DNA of 7,706 nucleotides from Bordetella parapertussis (GCA_945863085.1 CAMBCD010000123.1:1-7706); one strand, 5' to 3'. Numbered from the stretch's first letter, positions 1-7,307 are shown. Numbers and translations: made by a program. Notes: generated by a model from the sequence alone, not told the origin.

Positions 1-1097
1 CATTCGCCCATTTTCCAGGCGACCACGACCAGGATGGCCGACAGCGCTGCCAGCGGCACATGTTTTGCCAGGGGTGCCGCAACCAGCACGATGGCGAGCA
101 GCGTCAGCGCATGCACGATGCCGGATATCGGACCGAATGCACCCATGCGCACATTGGTGCTGGTACGGGCGATGGCGCCGGTGGCGCAAAAACCGCCAAA
201 CAGCGGGGCGATGATATTGGCGATGCCCTGCGCCATCAGTTCCTGGTTGGGTTTGTGGCGATCATCGATCATGCCGTCGGCGACGGTGGCTGACAGCAGC
301 GATTCGATGGCGCCGAGCAAAGCGATGGCGATGGCCGGTGCGATCAGGTGGCGTATGGTCGCCAGCGAGAGTTCGGGAAAGGCGAATGTTGGCAGGGTCT
401 GTGGAATGCCGCCGAAACGGGAGCCTATGGTTTCCACCGGCAGGTGGAACAGCGCTACTGCCGCGGTGCCCAGGACCAGCGCGACGATGGGCGAAGGCAG
501 GGCGCGCCAGGCCTGTGGCCAGAACACGATCAGTGCCAGGCAGGCGAGGGCCAGCACGACCGCGACCCAGTTGACGGTGTGCAGTGCCTGCCACAATACG
601 GCGATCTGTGCGAAAAACTCCGCAGGCAGCTGCCCGGTGGAGAGGCCGAAAAAATCCCGCACCTGTGACAGCAGGATCAGTACCGCGATGCCCTTGGTGA
701 AACCGCTGATCACCGATACCGGGATGAAGCGGATCCACGTGCCCATGCGCAGCAGGCCCATTGCCAGCAGCATTACGCCCGCCATCAGCGTGCAGATCAG
801 CAGGTTGGCGACGCCATACTGCACGACGATGCCGTAGACGATGACGATGAAGGCGCCCGTGGGGCCGCCGATCTGCACCTTTGATCCGCCGAACGCGGAG
901 ATGATGAAGCCGGCGATGATCGCGGTGTAAATGCCCGATTCCGGGGTCATGCCTGATGCAATCGCGAATGCAATCGCCAGCGGCAGCGCCAGCACGCCGA
1001 CGGTGATGCCGGCCAGCACGTCGGTGCGCAGCCGCGCGGCGTTGTACTCCCCGATGACCTCGATCAGGCGCGGACGGAAACGGGGCAGGGCGGGCAT
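1..1097 (-). CDS. SulP family anion transporter (partial, C-terminal part outside window)
   Basis: This is a polytopic inner-membrane anion transporter of the SulP (SLC26-like) family, whose members import sulfate, bicarbonate or dicarboxylates such as those carried by E. coli DauA. The 365 visible codons are open to the left edge. They start at an ATG giving MPALPRFRPRLIEVIGEYNA and contain many hydrophobic segments, roughly at residues 26-47, 55-72, 77-96, 98-115, 125-145, 175-193, 202-218, 251-270 and 325-345. Family hallmarks are GGPTGAF (77-83), GAIESLLSA (262-270), NQELMAQGIAN (284-294) and GAIARTSTN (307-315). Full members are usually about 500-570 residues and often end in a cytoplasmic STAS domain, which would lie outside the window. 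The start is 19 bp after the stop of the enolase-superfamily gene, suggesting co-transcription. No strong Shine-Dalgarno precedes it, so translation may be coupled or the start may be slightly different. Family assignment is firm; the substrate is not known. Confidence 0.93.
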   Translation of the reverse strand, partial: MPALPRFRPRLIEVIGEYNAARLRTDVLAGITVGVLALPLAIAFAIASGMTPESGIYTAIIAGFIISAFGGSKVQIGGPTGAFIVIVYGIVVQYGVANLLICTLMAGVMLLAMGLLRMGTWIRFIPVSVISGFTKGIAVLILLSQVRDFFGLSTGQLPAEFFAQIAVLWQALHTVNWVAVVLALACLALIVFWPQAWRALPSPIVALVLGTAAVALFHLPVETIGSRFGGIPQTLPTFAFPELSLATIRHLIAPAIAIALLGAIESLLSATVADGMIDDRHKPNQELMAQGIANIIAPLFGGFCATGAIARTSTNVRMGAFGPISGIVHALTLLAIVLVAAPLAKHVPLAALSAILVVVAWKMGE

Positions 1098-1116
1098 TAT
1101 TGTGAAAGTTGAGAGG

Positions 1117-2226
1117 CTAGTTGCTGCGGAATTGCTTGATCATTTTTTCATCCAGTTCGATGCCGAAACCGGGGCCGGTTGCGACCTGCATGATGCCGCT
1201 TTTGATCGCCGGACGGTTGATCCACATCAACTGCCAGACGGGATCCCGCGCCGGATCGGCAAAACATTCGGCGTAGGTGCCGTGGGGCACGGCGGCCAGC
1301 AGCTGGCTGGCGATCTGTGCTTCTTCGTGGTGCGCCATGTCCACGCCCGCGGCGCGGCACAGCCCGGCGGCGCGCAGCCAGTCGGTGACGCCGCCGCCTT
1401 CCGATACGTCGTAATTGACCAGGTCCACCGCGCCGGCATCGACCAGGCGGCGGATGGCATGGCTGGTGATTTCGCTTTGCCCCGCGGTGACCGGCATCGG
1501 GATCGCCTGCCGCACCCGCGCCATCTGCGCGGCATCGTCGTACCAGTGGCAGGGTTCCTCGAACCAGCGGATGTTGAGCGGTTCGACCAATCGTGCGAAA
1601 CGGATTGCATCTTCAGCGGCCCAGCCGCGGTTGGCGTCGACGCACAGAATGAAATCGTCGCCCACCGCCTTGCGCGCAACAGCGACGCGTTTTGCATCTT
1701 CTTCCGGCGACAGGCCGCCGACCTTGAATTTGCAGCCGGCCATGCTGGCGTCGCGGTACGACACGATTTCGCGTGCGATGTCGGCATCGGTTTTGCCGGG
1801 CATGTAATAACCGCCGATGGAAATGAGCGGCAGTTCGGTGGTGTAACCGCCGATCAGTTCGCGGACACTTTTGCCCAGCGCCTTGCCGGTCAGGTCCCAG
1901 ATCGCGCAGTCGACGCAGGCGATGGCTTCGAGCAGCAGTTTCTTGTCGCCGGCGGAGTGGCTCAGCGCAAACATGCGGTCCCAGGCGCGTTCCCGCTCGA
2001 AAACATCCATGCCTTTGATTACATTGAATAAATCGTTTTCAATCAGCTTTGCGATTTGCGGGCCGTGGGCGCGGTTGTCACCGTTGTAGACATTGCTGAT
2101 CAGGCCGCTGTCGGTGCGCAGCCGTGTAATGACGGTGGATCTTTTGAGCACGCTGTAGGTCGAGCCGCCGAAATTTTTGCTGAGGGGAATGTCAATGGCA
2201 ATGGCTTCGACGGCGGTGATGCGCAT
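1117..2226 (-). CDS. Enolase-superfamily enzyme, mandelate racemase/muconate-lactonizing subgroup
   Basis: This is a 369-residue enzyme of the enolase superfamily, mandelate racemase subgroup. Members abstract the proton alpha to a carboxylate and act as racemases, cycloisomerases or acid-sugar dehydratases. By motif comparison the active site is complete: the KxK pair K166/K168 (CKFKVGG), Mg2+ ligands D197 (VDANRGW), E223 (WFEEP) and E252 (AGQSE), the D273/H300 dyad (NYDVSEGG; MAHHEEAQ) and E320 (TYAECF). The N-terminal capping domain is about 1-125 and the barrel about 130-350. The reading frame is open further upstream to 2343, inside the kinase gene. The ATG at 2226 is preferred because AAAGGA sits 4 nt before it and the protein then begins MRITAVEAIAIDIPLSKNFG, as family members do. 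It lies 35 bp after the kinase stop and 19 bp before the SulP gene. The specific substrate cannot be deduced from the residues seen; a racemase or dehydratase on a sugar acid or related carboxylate is the best guess. Confidence 0.93.
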   Translation of the reverse strand: MRITAVEAIAIDIPLSKNFGGSTYSVLKRSTVITRLRTDSGLISNVYNGDNRAHGPQIAKLIENDLFNVIKGMDVFERERAWDRMFALSHSAGDKKLLLEAIACVDCAIWDLTGKALGKSVRELIGGYTTELPLISIGGYYMPGKTDADIAREIVSYRDASMAGCKFKVGGLSPEEDAKRVAVARKAVGDDFILCVDANRGWAAEDAIRFARLVEPLNIRWFEEPCHWYDDAAQMARVRQAIPMPVTAGQSEITSHAIRRLVDAGAVDLVNYDVSEGGGVTDWLRAAGLCRAAGVDMAHHEEAQIASQLLAAVPHGTYAECFADPARDPVWQLMWINRPAIKSGIMQVATGPGFGIELDEKMIKQFRSN

Positions 2227-2230
2227 GGCG

Positions 2231-2236
2231 TCCTTT
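2231..2236 (-). promoter_or_regulatory. Ribosome binding site of the enolase-superfamily gene
   Basis: The minus strand reads AAAGGA 4 nt before the ATG at 2226. It lies in the 35-bp gap after the kinase stop codon. It decides the start codon against longer in-frame options reaching to 2343, which would overlap the kinase gene by about 80 bp. Confidence 0.6.
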
Positions 2237-2261
2237 CGGAAAAAAGCGTCAGGAGAACGGA

Positions 2262-3509
2262 CTAGATAAAGACGATCAGTGCGCCCAGTACGAGTGCGCC
2301 GCCGACAGCACCGAGGAAAATCTGCCGGTCGCGGGTCGACCACGGCGGCGCGCGCATCACGGTGTTGGCGCCCCAGTTGCGTTCGGATTCATCGCCGGCA
2401 TCCATGATCGCGGCGTCGATGGAATGGCGGCTGACGCCGAAGTTGGCGGCAAAGGCATCGGGATCGGTGAGGGCGCCGGTTTTGGCGGCGAGGCGCATGG
2501 TGGCCGCCATCGAGTCGAATTCCTTGGCCAGGCCGCGCGAAGGGATGGTGTCGCCGGGCAGCGTGGGCGTCAGGCTGCGGTCCTCGGCACGTGTCGCCGG
2601 CATCGTGGTGTCGTCAAACAGCATTTGCTGCGATTCCGCGCTCGCCGGCTGTGCGGCGGCGATCAGCGATGGCACGATGTTGCCCAGGCCCTGCTGGCGG
2701 CAGGCGCGCAGGTCGGCGGCGAGCTCGGCAATGCTGGCGTAACGTTCGTCGGCTGACTTGGCCAGCGCCTTGGCGATGATCAGGTCGAGCATCTGCGGCA
2801 GGGCGGTGTTGACCGAACTCGGCGGCGGCGGCGTGAAGTTGACGATCTGGAACATCAGCGAGTTGACGTCGATGCCGTTGAACGGCGGCTGCCCGGCGAC
2901 CATTTCGTAGAGGATCACGCCCAGCGAAAAAATGTCGGCGCGCCCGTCGGAGCGTTTGCCCAGCACCTGTTCCGGCGACAGGTAACGCGGCGAACCCAGC
3001 ACCACGCCGGTCTGCGTGCGCACATCGGCGGTACGCATGCGCGCAATGCCGAAGTCCATGATTTTTACCCGGCCGTCACTGAGAATCATGATGTTGGCCG
3101 GCTTGATGTCGCGATGCACGACATCATGCTGATGCGCATAGGTAAGGCCGTCAGCGGCCTGCGCGGCGATTTCCAGCGCGCGGTCCACGGTCAGTTCGCT
3201 GCCGGCGATCAGGTCCTTCAGTTCGCGGCCTTCGAGGAATTCCATCGCCATGTAGGCGAGGTCGCCGCTGCGACCGATGTCATGGATGGTGACAATGTTC
3301 GGATGGTTGAGGCCGCCGGCGGCGCGCGCCTCGATGGTGAAGCGTTTTTCGTAATGCTCCATCTCGCCCGGATCGAGCGCCATGTTGATGGTCTTGATGG
3401 CGACCGTGCGTTCGAGCATCGGGTCGACGGCACGGTAGACCACGCCCATCGCGCCGCGGCCGATTTCGGCCACGACGTCGTAACGACCAATCTGCGCGGG
3501 CTGGTTCAT
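2262..3509 (-). CDS. Ser/Thr protein kinase (Hanks type) with C-terminal membrane anchor
   Basis: This is a 415-residue eukaryotic-like Ser/Thr kinase that should phosphorylate proteins in the cytoplasm while tethered to the inner membrane. The kinase domain covers about residues 9-270 and every catalytic motif is present: glycine loop GRGAMG (17-22), ATP lysine K39 in VAIK, alpha-C glutamate E60, catalytic loop HRDIKPAN (132-139), DFG (152-154), an activation segment with threonines at 165 and 167, GSPRYLSPE (172-180) and DIFSLG (192-197). A linker of about 125 residues, low in recognisable structure, follows. It ends in one hydrophobic segment (about 397-415, QIFLGAVGGALVLGALIVFI) that finishes the protein, so there is no PASTA, PEGA or other outer domain. 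The start is supported by AGGAA just upstream. It sits 15 bp after the lipoprotein stop, in a run with the cyclase-like gene. The kinase targets are unknown. No PP2C phosphatase or FHA protein is visible in the window. Confidence 0.95.
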   Translation of the reverse strand: MNQPAQIGRYDVVAEIGRGAMGVVYRAVDPMLERTVAIKTINMALDPGEMEHYEKRFTIEARAAGGLNHPNIVTIHDIGRSGDLAYMAMEFLEGRELKDLIAGSELTVDRALEIAAQAADGLTYAHQHDVVHRDIKPANIMILSDGRVKIMDFGIARMRTADVRTQTGVVLGSPRYLSPEQVLGKRSDGRADIFSLGVILYEMVAGQPPFNGIDVNSLMFQIVNFTPPPPSSVNTALPQMLDLIIAKALAKSADERYASIAELAADLRACRQQGLGNIVPSLIAAAQPASAESQQMLFDDTTMPATRAEDRSLTPTLPGDTIPSRGLAKEFDSMAATMRLAAKTGALTDPDAFAANFGVSRHSIDAAIMDAGDESERNWGANTVMRAPPWSTRDRQIFLGAVGGALVLGALIVFI

Positions 3510-3512
3510 CGG

Positions 3513-3517
3513 TTCCT
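3513..3517 (-). promoter_or_regulatory. Ribosome binding site of the Ser/Thr kinase gene
   Basis: The minus strand reads AGGAA ending 3 nt before the ATG at 3509 (AGG is 5 nt away). It lies within the 15-bp gap after the lipoprotein stop. This arrangement fits translational coupling. Confidence 0.5.
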
Positions 3518-3524
3518 GCCGGGG

Positions 3525-3953
3525 TCAGCGTCCGCGCACATTGCGGTACACCGGCCCCCAGGTCGGATGTCCGGCCTCTGCCGGGCTCAGGCTGAATTTA
3601 GGGTCAGCCGCAATCGCGTTGCTGAATTCCTGGCGGCACTGTGCGACGCGGTCGGTCACGCAATAAATGAACGCCAGATACTTGTAGGCCCGCGCCTGGT
3701 CGGTACGCGAGGCCAGGCCCTCGCCGAGGGCGCCCTGGATCAGGCGCTGCGCATTGGCGTAGTTGCCTTCTTCATACTGGCTGATGCCCGATTTCAGCCG
3801 CGCTTCCGGCGTGGGCAGCGTGGTTTCTTCCGTTGATTTGGCGCGCGCCTTGTCGAAATCCAGCGAGTCGGTGACGCTCTGCACGCCTTTTTTGACGGTT
3901 TCGCAGCCGCTCAGCAGCGGTAACAGCAGCAGCATGATGATGAACAAACGCAT
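3525..3953 (-). CDS. Small TPR-like lipoprotein (TssQ-like)
   Basis: This is a 142-residue lipoprotein. The N-terminus MRLFIIMLLLLPLLSGC is a type II signal peptide with lipobox LLSGC, predicting acylation of C17. The next residue is Glu rather than Asp, so by the usual sorting rule the protein would go to the outer membrane, facing the periplasm. Residues about 50-120 (KSGISQYEEGNYANAQRLIQ onward) look like one or two TPR-type helical hairpins. A second part, CRQEFSNAIAADPKFSLSPA followed by EAGHPTWGPVYRNVRGR, ends the protein. C98 and C106 could form a disulfide. The C-terminal AEAGHPxWGPV signature and overall size resemble, from memory, the TssQ family of type VI secretion-associated lipoproteins; this needs a profile search. 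The start is supported by GGGGAG 5 nt upstream. The gene is sandwiched between cyclase-like and kinase genes (21 and 15 bp), so a role in the same signalling or envelope system is likely. Confidence 0.88.
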   Translation of the reverse strand: MRLFIIMLLLLPLLSGCETVKKGVQSVTDSLDFDKARAKSTEETTLPTPEARLKSGISQYEEGNYANAQRLIQGALGEGLASRTDQARAYKYLAFIYCVTDRVAQCRQEFSNAIAADPKFSLSPAEAGHPTWGPVYRNVRGR

Positions 3954-3958
3954 GGTTT

Positions 3959-3964
3959 CTCCCC
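3959..3964 (-). promoter_or_regulatory. Ribosome binding site of the lipoprotein gene
   Basis: The minus strand reads GGGGAG followed by a 5-nt spacer to the ATG at 3953. This is one of the best Shine-Dalgarno matches in the window. It fills most of the 21-bp gap after the cyclase-like gene, leaving no room for a promoter or terminator there. Confidence 0.6.
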
Positions 3965-3974
3965 AATACTTTTC

Positions 3975-5078
3975 TTAACGGAACCGATGCCGGATTCTAA
4001 TCTCTTCGCCGGACTTGACCTCTACCACTTGCAGGTATGAGGCAAATCCGGAGTTGCGGATCTCGAGCTTGTAGACCCCGGGCTTCAACGCGATGTCGCG
4101 CAGCGGCGGCGAGACCCCGTATTGATTGCCGTTGATATGGATTTCCCCCCAGGGCAGCACGTTCAGGCGCACGGTGCCGGTGGCCGCTGCTTCTTCGGCG
4201 CGGGGGGCAGGTTTTTTGGCAGGGCGGGGCTTGGGCGCTGGTGCGGCTTCGGCCACCTGTGGCGGCGGCTCGGCTGCCCGGGGTTTTGCTTTCAGGGGGC
4301 GCGGCATGACCACGGTCGAGGCTGCGATTTCGGCCTGCCGCTCCGCCTCCGCTTCAGCGTTTTTCACTGCCATTCGCAAGGGGATGGCGACGGCAAGGAT
4401 CAGCGCCACCGTCAGTCCGGTGACCAGCGGCGGCCGGCGCATGACTTGGGCGCGGGTGGTATGCGCGGCATGGACGATTTTTTCCATGATTGCCGTCGCA
4501 TGCACCGCTGCAGCGCCGGGTTTGCGGCGTGGCGGCCGCGGGGGAGCCGGTTCCCTGCCCAGTGCATAAACCTCGTGTTCGCGCACATGTTTGTCGGTGC
4601 GCGCACCCTCGAAATTGAACAGGTGCGCGTAATCCGGCGACAGTGCGGAAACCACTTCATAGTACGAGCGCGATGCCAGCACCTGGTTGATTTCGGCAAA
4701 ACTCATGACCCGCTGCGCGACATTGATGCCGTCACCGATGATGTTCGGTTGGCCGTTGATGTCCTTTACCAGCCGCACTGGCCCGAGGTTGATGCCGATG
4801 CGCAGGCGCAGGGATTCGTCGCTGCGTTCGGCCAGTGCATCGCGCAGCGCGAGGCCGAGGAACAGGCCGTCCTCCGGATCGCCGAGGAAACTGATCGCCG
4901 CGCCATCTCCGGTGTCGAGGATGATGCGGTCCTTGCTCGGCACGTCCGCCAGCGCCTGCGCCAGCATCAGGTTGAACTGCTCCTTGGCGCGCATCTGCTC
5001 CGCCACCGACTTCTTCGAATATTCGACGATGTCGATGAACGCGACGCTGCAGACAAAGGTGCGGTTGTCGTTGCTCAT
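3975..5078 (-). CDS. Class III adenylate/guanylate cyclase-like protein with transmembrane helix and PEGA-like domain
   Basis: This is a 367-residue membrane signalling protein. Residues about 7-175 form a class III nucleotidyl cyclase domain: AFIDIVEYS carries metal ligand D16, LDTGDGAAISF carries the second metal ligand D58, and IIGDGINVAQRV carries transition-state N119 and R123. The two purine-selecting positions that are Lys and Asp in adenylyl cyclases are L54 and N112 here by alignment to the KxxGD and D-x6-N motifs, so substrate choice is uncertain and the domain may be a nucleotide sensor. A basic stretch precedes one transmembrane helix (about 217-236). A Pro/Ala/Lys-rich linker (about 255-298) follows, then a C-terminal PEGA-like beta domain (about 301-366: LNVLPWGEIHINGNQYGVSP, with LKPGVYKLEIRNSGF). 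The predicted topology is cyclase inside, PEGA-like domain in the periplasm. The gene starts 41 bp after metG with only a weak ribosome site, and the lipoprotein and kinase genes follow closely. Confidence 0.92.
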   Translation of the reverse strand: MSNDNRTFVCSVAFIDIVEYSKKSVAEQMRAKEQFNLMLAQALADVPSKDRIILDTGDGAAISFLGDPEDGLFLGLALRDALAERSDESLRLRIGINLGPVRLVKDINGQPNIIGDGINVAQRVMSFAEINQVLASRSYYEVVSALSPDYAHLFNFEGARTDKHVREHEVYALGREPAPPRPPRRKPGAAAVHATAIMEKIVHAAHTTRAQVMRRPPLVTGLTVALILAVAIPLRMAVKNAEAEAERQAEIAASTVVMPRPLKAKPRAAEPPPQVAEAAPAPKPRPAKKPAPRAEEAAATGTVRLNVLPWGEIHINGNQYGVSPPLRDIALKPGVYKLEIRNSGFASYLQVVEVKSGEEIRIRHRFR

Positions 5079-5119
5079 GGCCTGTGGCGGTGGGCTGCGG
5101 TCGCTATGTTATTGGATGC

Positions 5120-7273
5120 TTATTTGATGCGCATGCCGGGCTGGGCGCCGGAATCGGGTGACAGCAGGTACAGGCCGGGCGCGTCGCCGCTGGCGGCGAG
5201 CACCATGCCTTCGGACATGCCGAATTTCATTTTGCGCGGCGCGAGGTTGGCGACCATCACCGTCAGCCGGCCTTTGAGCTGCTCCGGGTCATACGCGGCC
5301 TTGATGCCGGCGAACACCTGTTTGGTGCCCAGACTACCGACGTCCAGCGTCAGTTTCAACAGCTTGTCGGCGCCTTCGACATGTTCGGCATTGGCGATTT
5401 TGGCGATGCGCAGGTCGATTTTGGTGAAGTCGTCGATCGAGATGGTTGCCGGGCCGGTCGCGACCGGTGCTGCTGTGGCGGCTGCAGGTGCGGGCGTGGG
5501 GGCGGTGGTCATTTGCAGGTTTTCCTTGTTGGCGGCGACGAGGGCTTCGATTTGTTTGGGGTCGACGCGGGTCATCAAGTGGCTGTATTCGCGGATCGAA
5601 TGGTGTTGCGAGAGAGGTCTAATTACTAACGGCCATTTCGTCGTATCTGAGTTAAGAAACTCATCTGCCTTGCTGGCAAGGCTGGGAAGAACGGGGCGAA
5701 GAAATAAGGTTAGTAAACGAAAGCATTCAATCGTTACGCTACAAACCTCGTGCAGTTTAAGTTTTGCTTTGATTGCCTCATCCGTATTTGTGCCTGCTTG
5801 TTTTGCTAATTCCCAAGGTTTTTGTTTGTCCCAAAATTCGTTGATACGATCAGCAACAGACATAATTCTGCGTATGGCTAAACCATATTCCCGATTACTG
5901 TATGCGGTACGAACCAGAGGGGCATCGTTATCGAGAATCTCTTGAATAAAATTGATTGCGATGGGTTCTTGCCCGGGTAAATCGCCAAAGAGAAGTTGGC
6001 CAATCTTGCCTTGGAAGTGTTTGTGTAAAAACCCTGCAGCGCGGCTCGCAATATTGACGTACTTGCCCACCAAGTCACTATTTACCCGGGCCACAAAATC
6101 ATCCAGATTCAGATCCAGGTCTTCCATTGTCGCATTCAGCTTGGCAGCATAGTAATAACGCAGCCATTCCGGATTCAGTCCCTGCTGGATGTAGCTTTCG
6201 GCGGTGATGAAGGTGCCGCGCGACTTGGACATTTTTTCGCCGTTGACTGTCAGAAAGCCGTGGGCGTAGACCTTGGTTGGCGTGCGGAATCCGGCCTGCT
6301 GCAGCATCGCCGGCCAGAACAGGGCGTGGAAATAGAGTATGTCCTTGCCGATGAAGTGAATCAGTTCGGTGTTACCGCCCGGTTTCAGGAAGGCATCGGC
6401 GTCGATGGTGATGCCTTTGGCCTGCTGTTTTTTGACGTAATTCAGGAAGCTGCTGAAATAACCCACCGGCGCGTCGAGCCAGACATAAAAGAATTTCTTG
6501 CCGTCAGTGCCGGGAATCGGAAAGCCGAAGTAGGGCGCGTCGCGCGAGATGTCCCAGTCAGAGAGTTTTGCTTCACCGGCCTCGCCCAGCCATTCCTTCA
6601 TCTTGTTGGCGGCTTCGGCCTGCAGGTGTCCAGCGCCTTGGGTGTAGCCGCGCAGGAATTCCTCGCAGCGTTTGTCCGAGAGCTTGAAAAAGTAATGTTC
6701 CGAGGCCTTGCGCACGGGCGCTGCGCCGGAGACGGTGGAGTAGGAATTCTTCAGGTCGGTCGGCGCGTAGGTCGCACCGCAGACTTCGCAGGAATCGCCG
6801 TACTGGTCTTTCGCACCGCATTTCGGGCATTCGCCCTTGATGTAACGGTCCGGCAGGAACATCTGCTTGACCGGGTCGTAGAACTGTTCGACCGATCGTG
6901 TGGCGATCAGGTCCGCGGCCTTGAGCTTGCCGTAGATGTCCGCGCACAGCGCCTCGTTCTCCGGTGAATCGGTGGTGTAGTAGTTGTCGAAGCTGACACC
7001 GAAACTTTTGAAGTCGCGGTCGTGCTCCTTCCACACCCGGTCGATCAGCTGCTTGGGGGTAATGCCTTCGCTGTCCGCGCGCAGCATCACCGGTGTGCCA
7101 TGGGTGTCATCCGCGCCGACATAGTGCACCTCATGGCCCTGCATGCGCTGGAACCGCACCCAGATGTCGGTCTGGATGTACTCGACCAGATGGCCCAGGT
7201 GAATGGCGCCATTGGCGTAGGGCAGCGCTGAGGTCACAAGGATGCGGCGCGCTGTTTGCGGGAGTTCAGGCAT
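5120..7273 (-). CDS. metG: Methionine--tRNA ligase (methionyl-tRNA synthetase)
   Basis: This cytoplasmic enzyme charges tRNA-Met and initiator tRNA with methionine using ATP. At 717 residues it is the long, dimeric type (E. coli MetG has 677). Visible parts in order are: Rossmann catalytic core with HLGH (25-28); a zinc-binding insert with C149, C152, C162 and C165 (CPKC...CEVC); KMSKS (347-351); a helical anticodon-binding domain (about 388-550) with N407 and R411 in VNIASR and W487 in KPWELAK, matching the E. coli anticodon-contacting residues N391, R395 and W461; a Pro/Ala-rich linker (about 590-610); and a C-terminal OB-fold tRNA-binding domain (about 611-717, [14 protein letters not shown]). 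The frame is unbroken. DNA encoding about residues 368-553 is much AT-richer than the rest, suggesting recombination. The ATG at 7273 has no strong Shine-Dalgarno but fits the family N-terminus. apbC/mrp diverges from it; the signalling genes follow in the same direction. Confidence 0.98.
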   Translation of the reverse strand: MPELPQTARRILVTSALPYANGAIHLGHLVEYIQTDIWVRFQRMQGHEVHYVGADDTHGTPVMLRADSEGITPKQLIDRVWKEHDRDFKSFGVSFDNYYTTDSPENEALCADIYGKLKAADLIATRSVEQFYDPVKQMFLPDRYIKGECPKCGAKDQYGDSCEVCGATYAPTDLKNSYSTVSGAAPVRKASEHYFFKLSDKRCEEFLRGYTQGAGHLQAEAANKMKEWLGEAGEAKLSDWDISRDAPYFGFPIPGTDGKKFFYVWLDAPVGYFSSFLNYVKKQQAKGITIDADAFLKPGGNTELIHFIGKDILYFHALFWPAMLQQAGFRTPTKVYAHGFLTVNGEKMSKSRGTFITAESYIQQGLNPEWLRYYYAAKLNATMEDLDLNLDDFVARVNSDLVGKYVNIASRAAGFLHKHFQGKIGQLLFGDLPGQEPIAINFIQEILDNDAPLVRTAYSNREYGLAIRRIMSVADRINEFWDKQKPWELAKQAGTNTDEAIKAKLKLHEVCSVTIECFRLLTLFLRPVLPSLASKADEFLNSDTTKWPLVIRPLSQHHSIREYSHLMTRVDPKQIEALVAANKENLQMTTAPTPAPAAATAAPVATGPATISIDDFTKIDLRIAKIANAEHVEGADKLLKLTLDVGSLGTKQVFAGIKAAYDPEQLKGRLTVMVANLAPRKMKFGMSEGMVLAASGDAPGLYLLSPDSGAQPGMRIK
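5615..6170 (-). other. AT-rich segment inside metG (probable recombined domain)
   Basis: A hand count over 5701-6120 gives about 44% GC (183 of 420), against about 58-70% in sampled lines of metG on either side. Codons here often end in A or T, unlike the flanking codons. The segment corresponds to metG residues of about 368-553, beginning just after KMSKS and covering the anticodon-binding helical bundle. The edges are estimated by eye and may be off by some tens of bases. The reading frame and the anticodon-contact residues are kept, so the gene is presumably functional. Confidence 0.7.
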
Positions 7274-7307
7274 GGGTGTGAGTCGATGGGCGATGCTAAA
7301 GGATTGA

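Noticed and set aside
34..837. Plus-strand open frame of 267 codons at the left edge
   Set aside because: The minus strand encodes an uninterrupted SulP transporter with family motifs over the whole interval; the plus-strand product is Ser/Ala/Met-rich with no domain.
931..2031. Plus-strand open frame of about 366 codons opposite the enolase-superfamily and SulP genes
   Set aside because: The minus-strand gene has every catalytic motif of its family; the plus-strand translation has none and crosses the boundary of two real genes.
3114..3836. Plus-strand open frame of 240 codons opposite the kinase and lipoprotein genes
   Set aside because: It is antisense to the kinase catalytic motifs and the lipoprotein, has no good ribosome site, and shows no family resemblance.
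4122..5945. Long plus-strand open frame of about 600 codons opposite metG and the cyclase-like gene
   Set aside because: It spans two well-supported genes and the gap between them on the other strand, its translation is low-complexity and Arg/Ala/Gly-rich with no recognisable domain, and long antisense frames are expected in GC-rich coding DNA.
5615..6170. Inserted gene or mobile element within metG, suggested by the GC dip
   Set aside because: The metG frame and its conserved residues run straight through the segment with normal length, and no terminal repeats or transposase-like sequence are seen. Replacement by recombination fits better than insertion.
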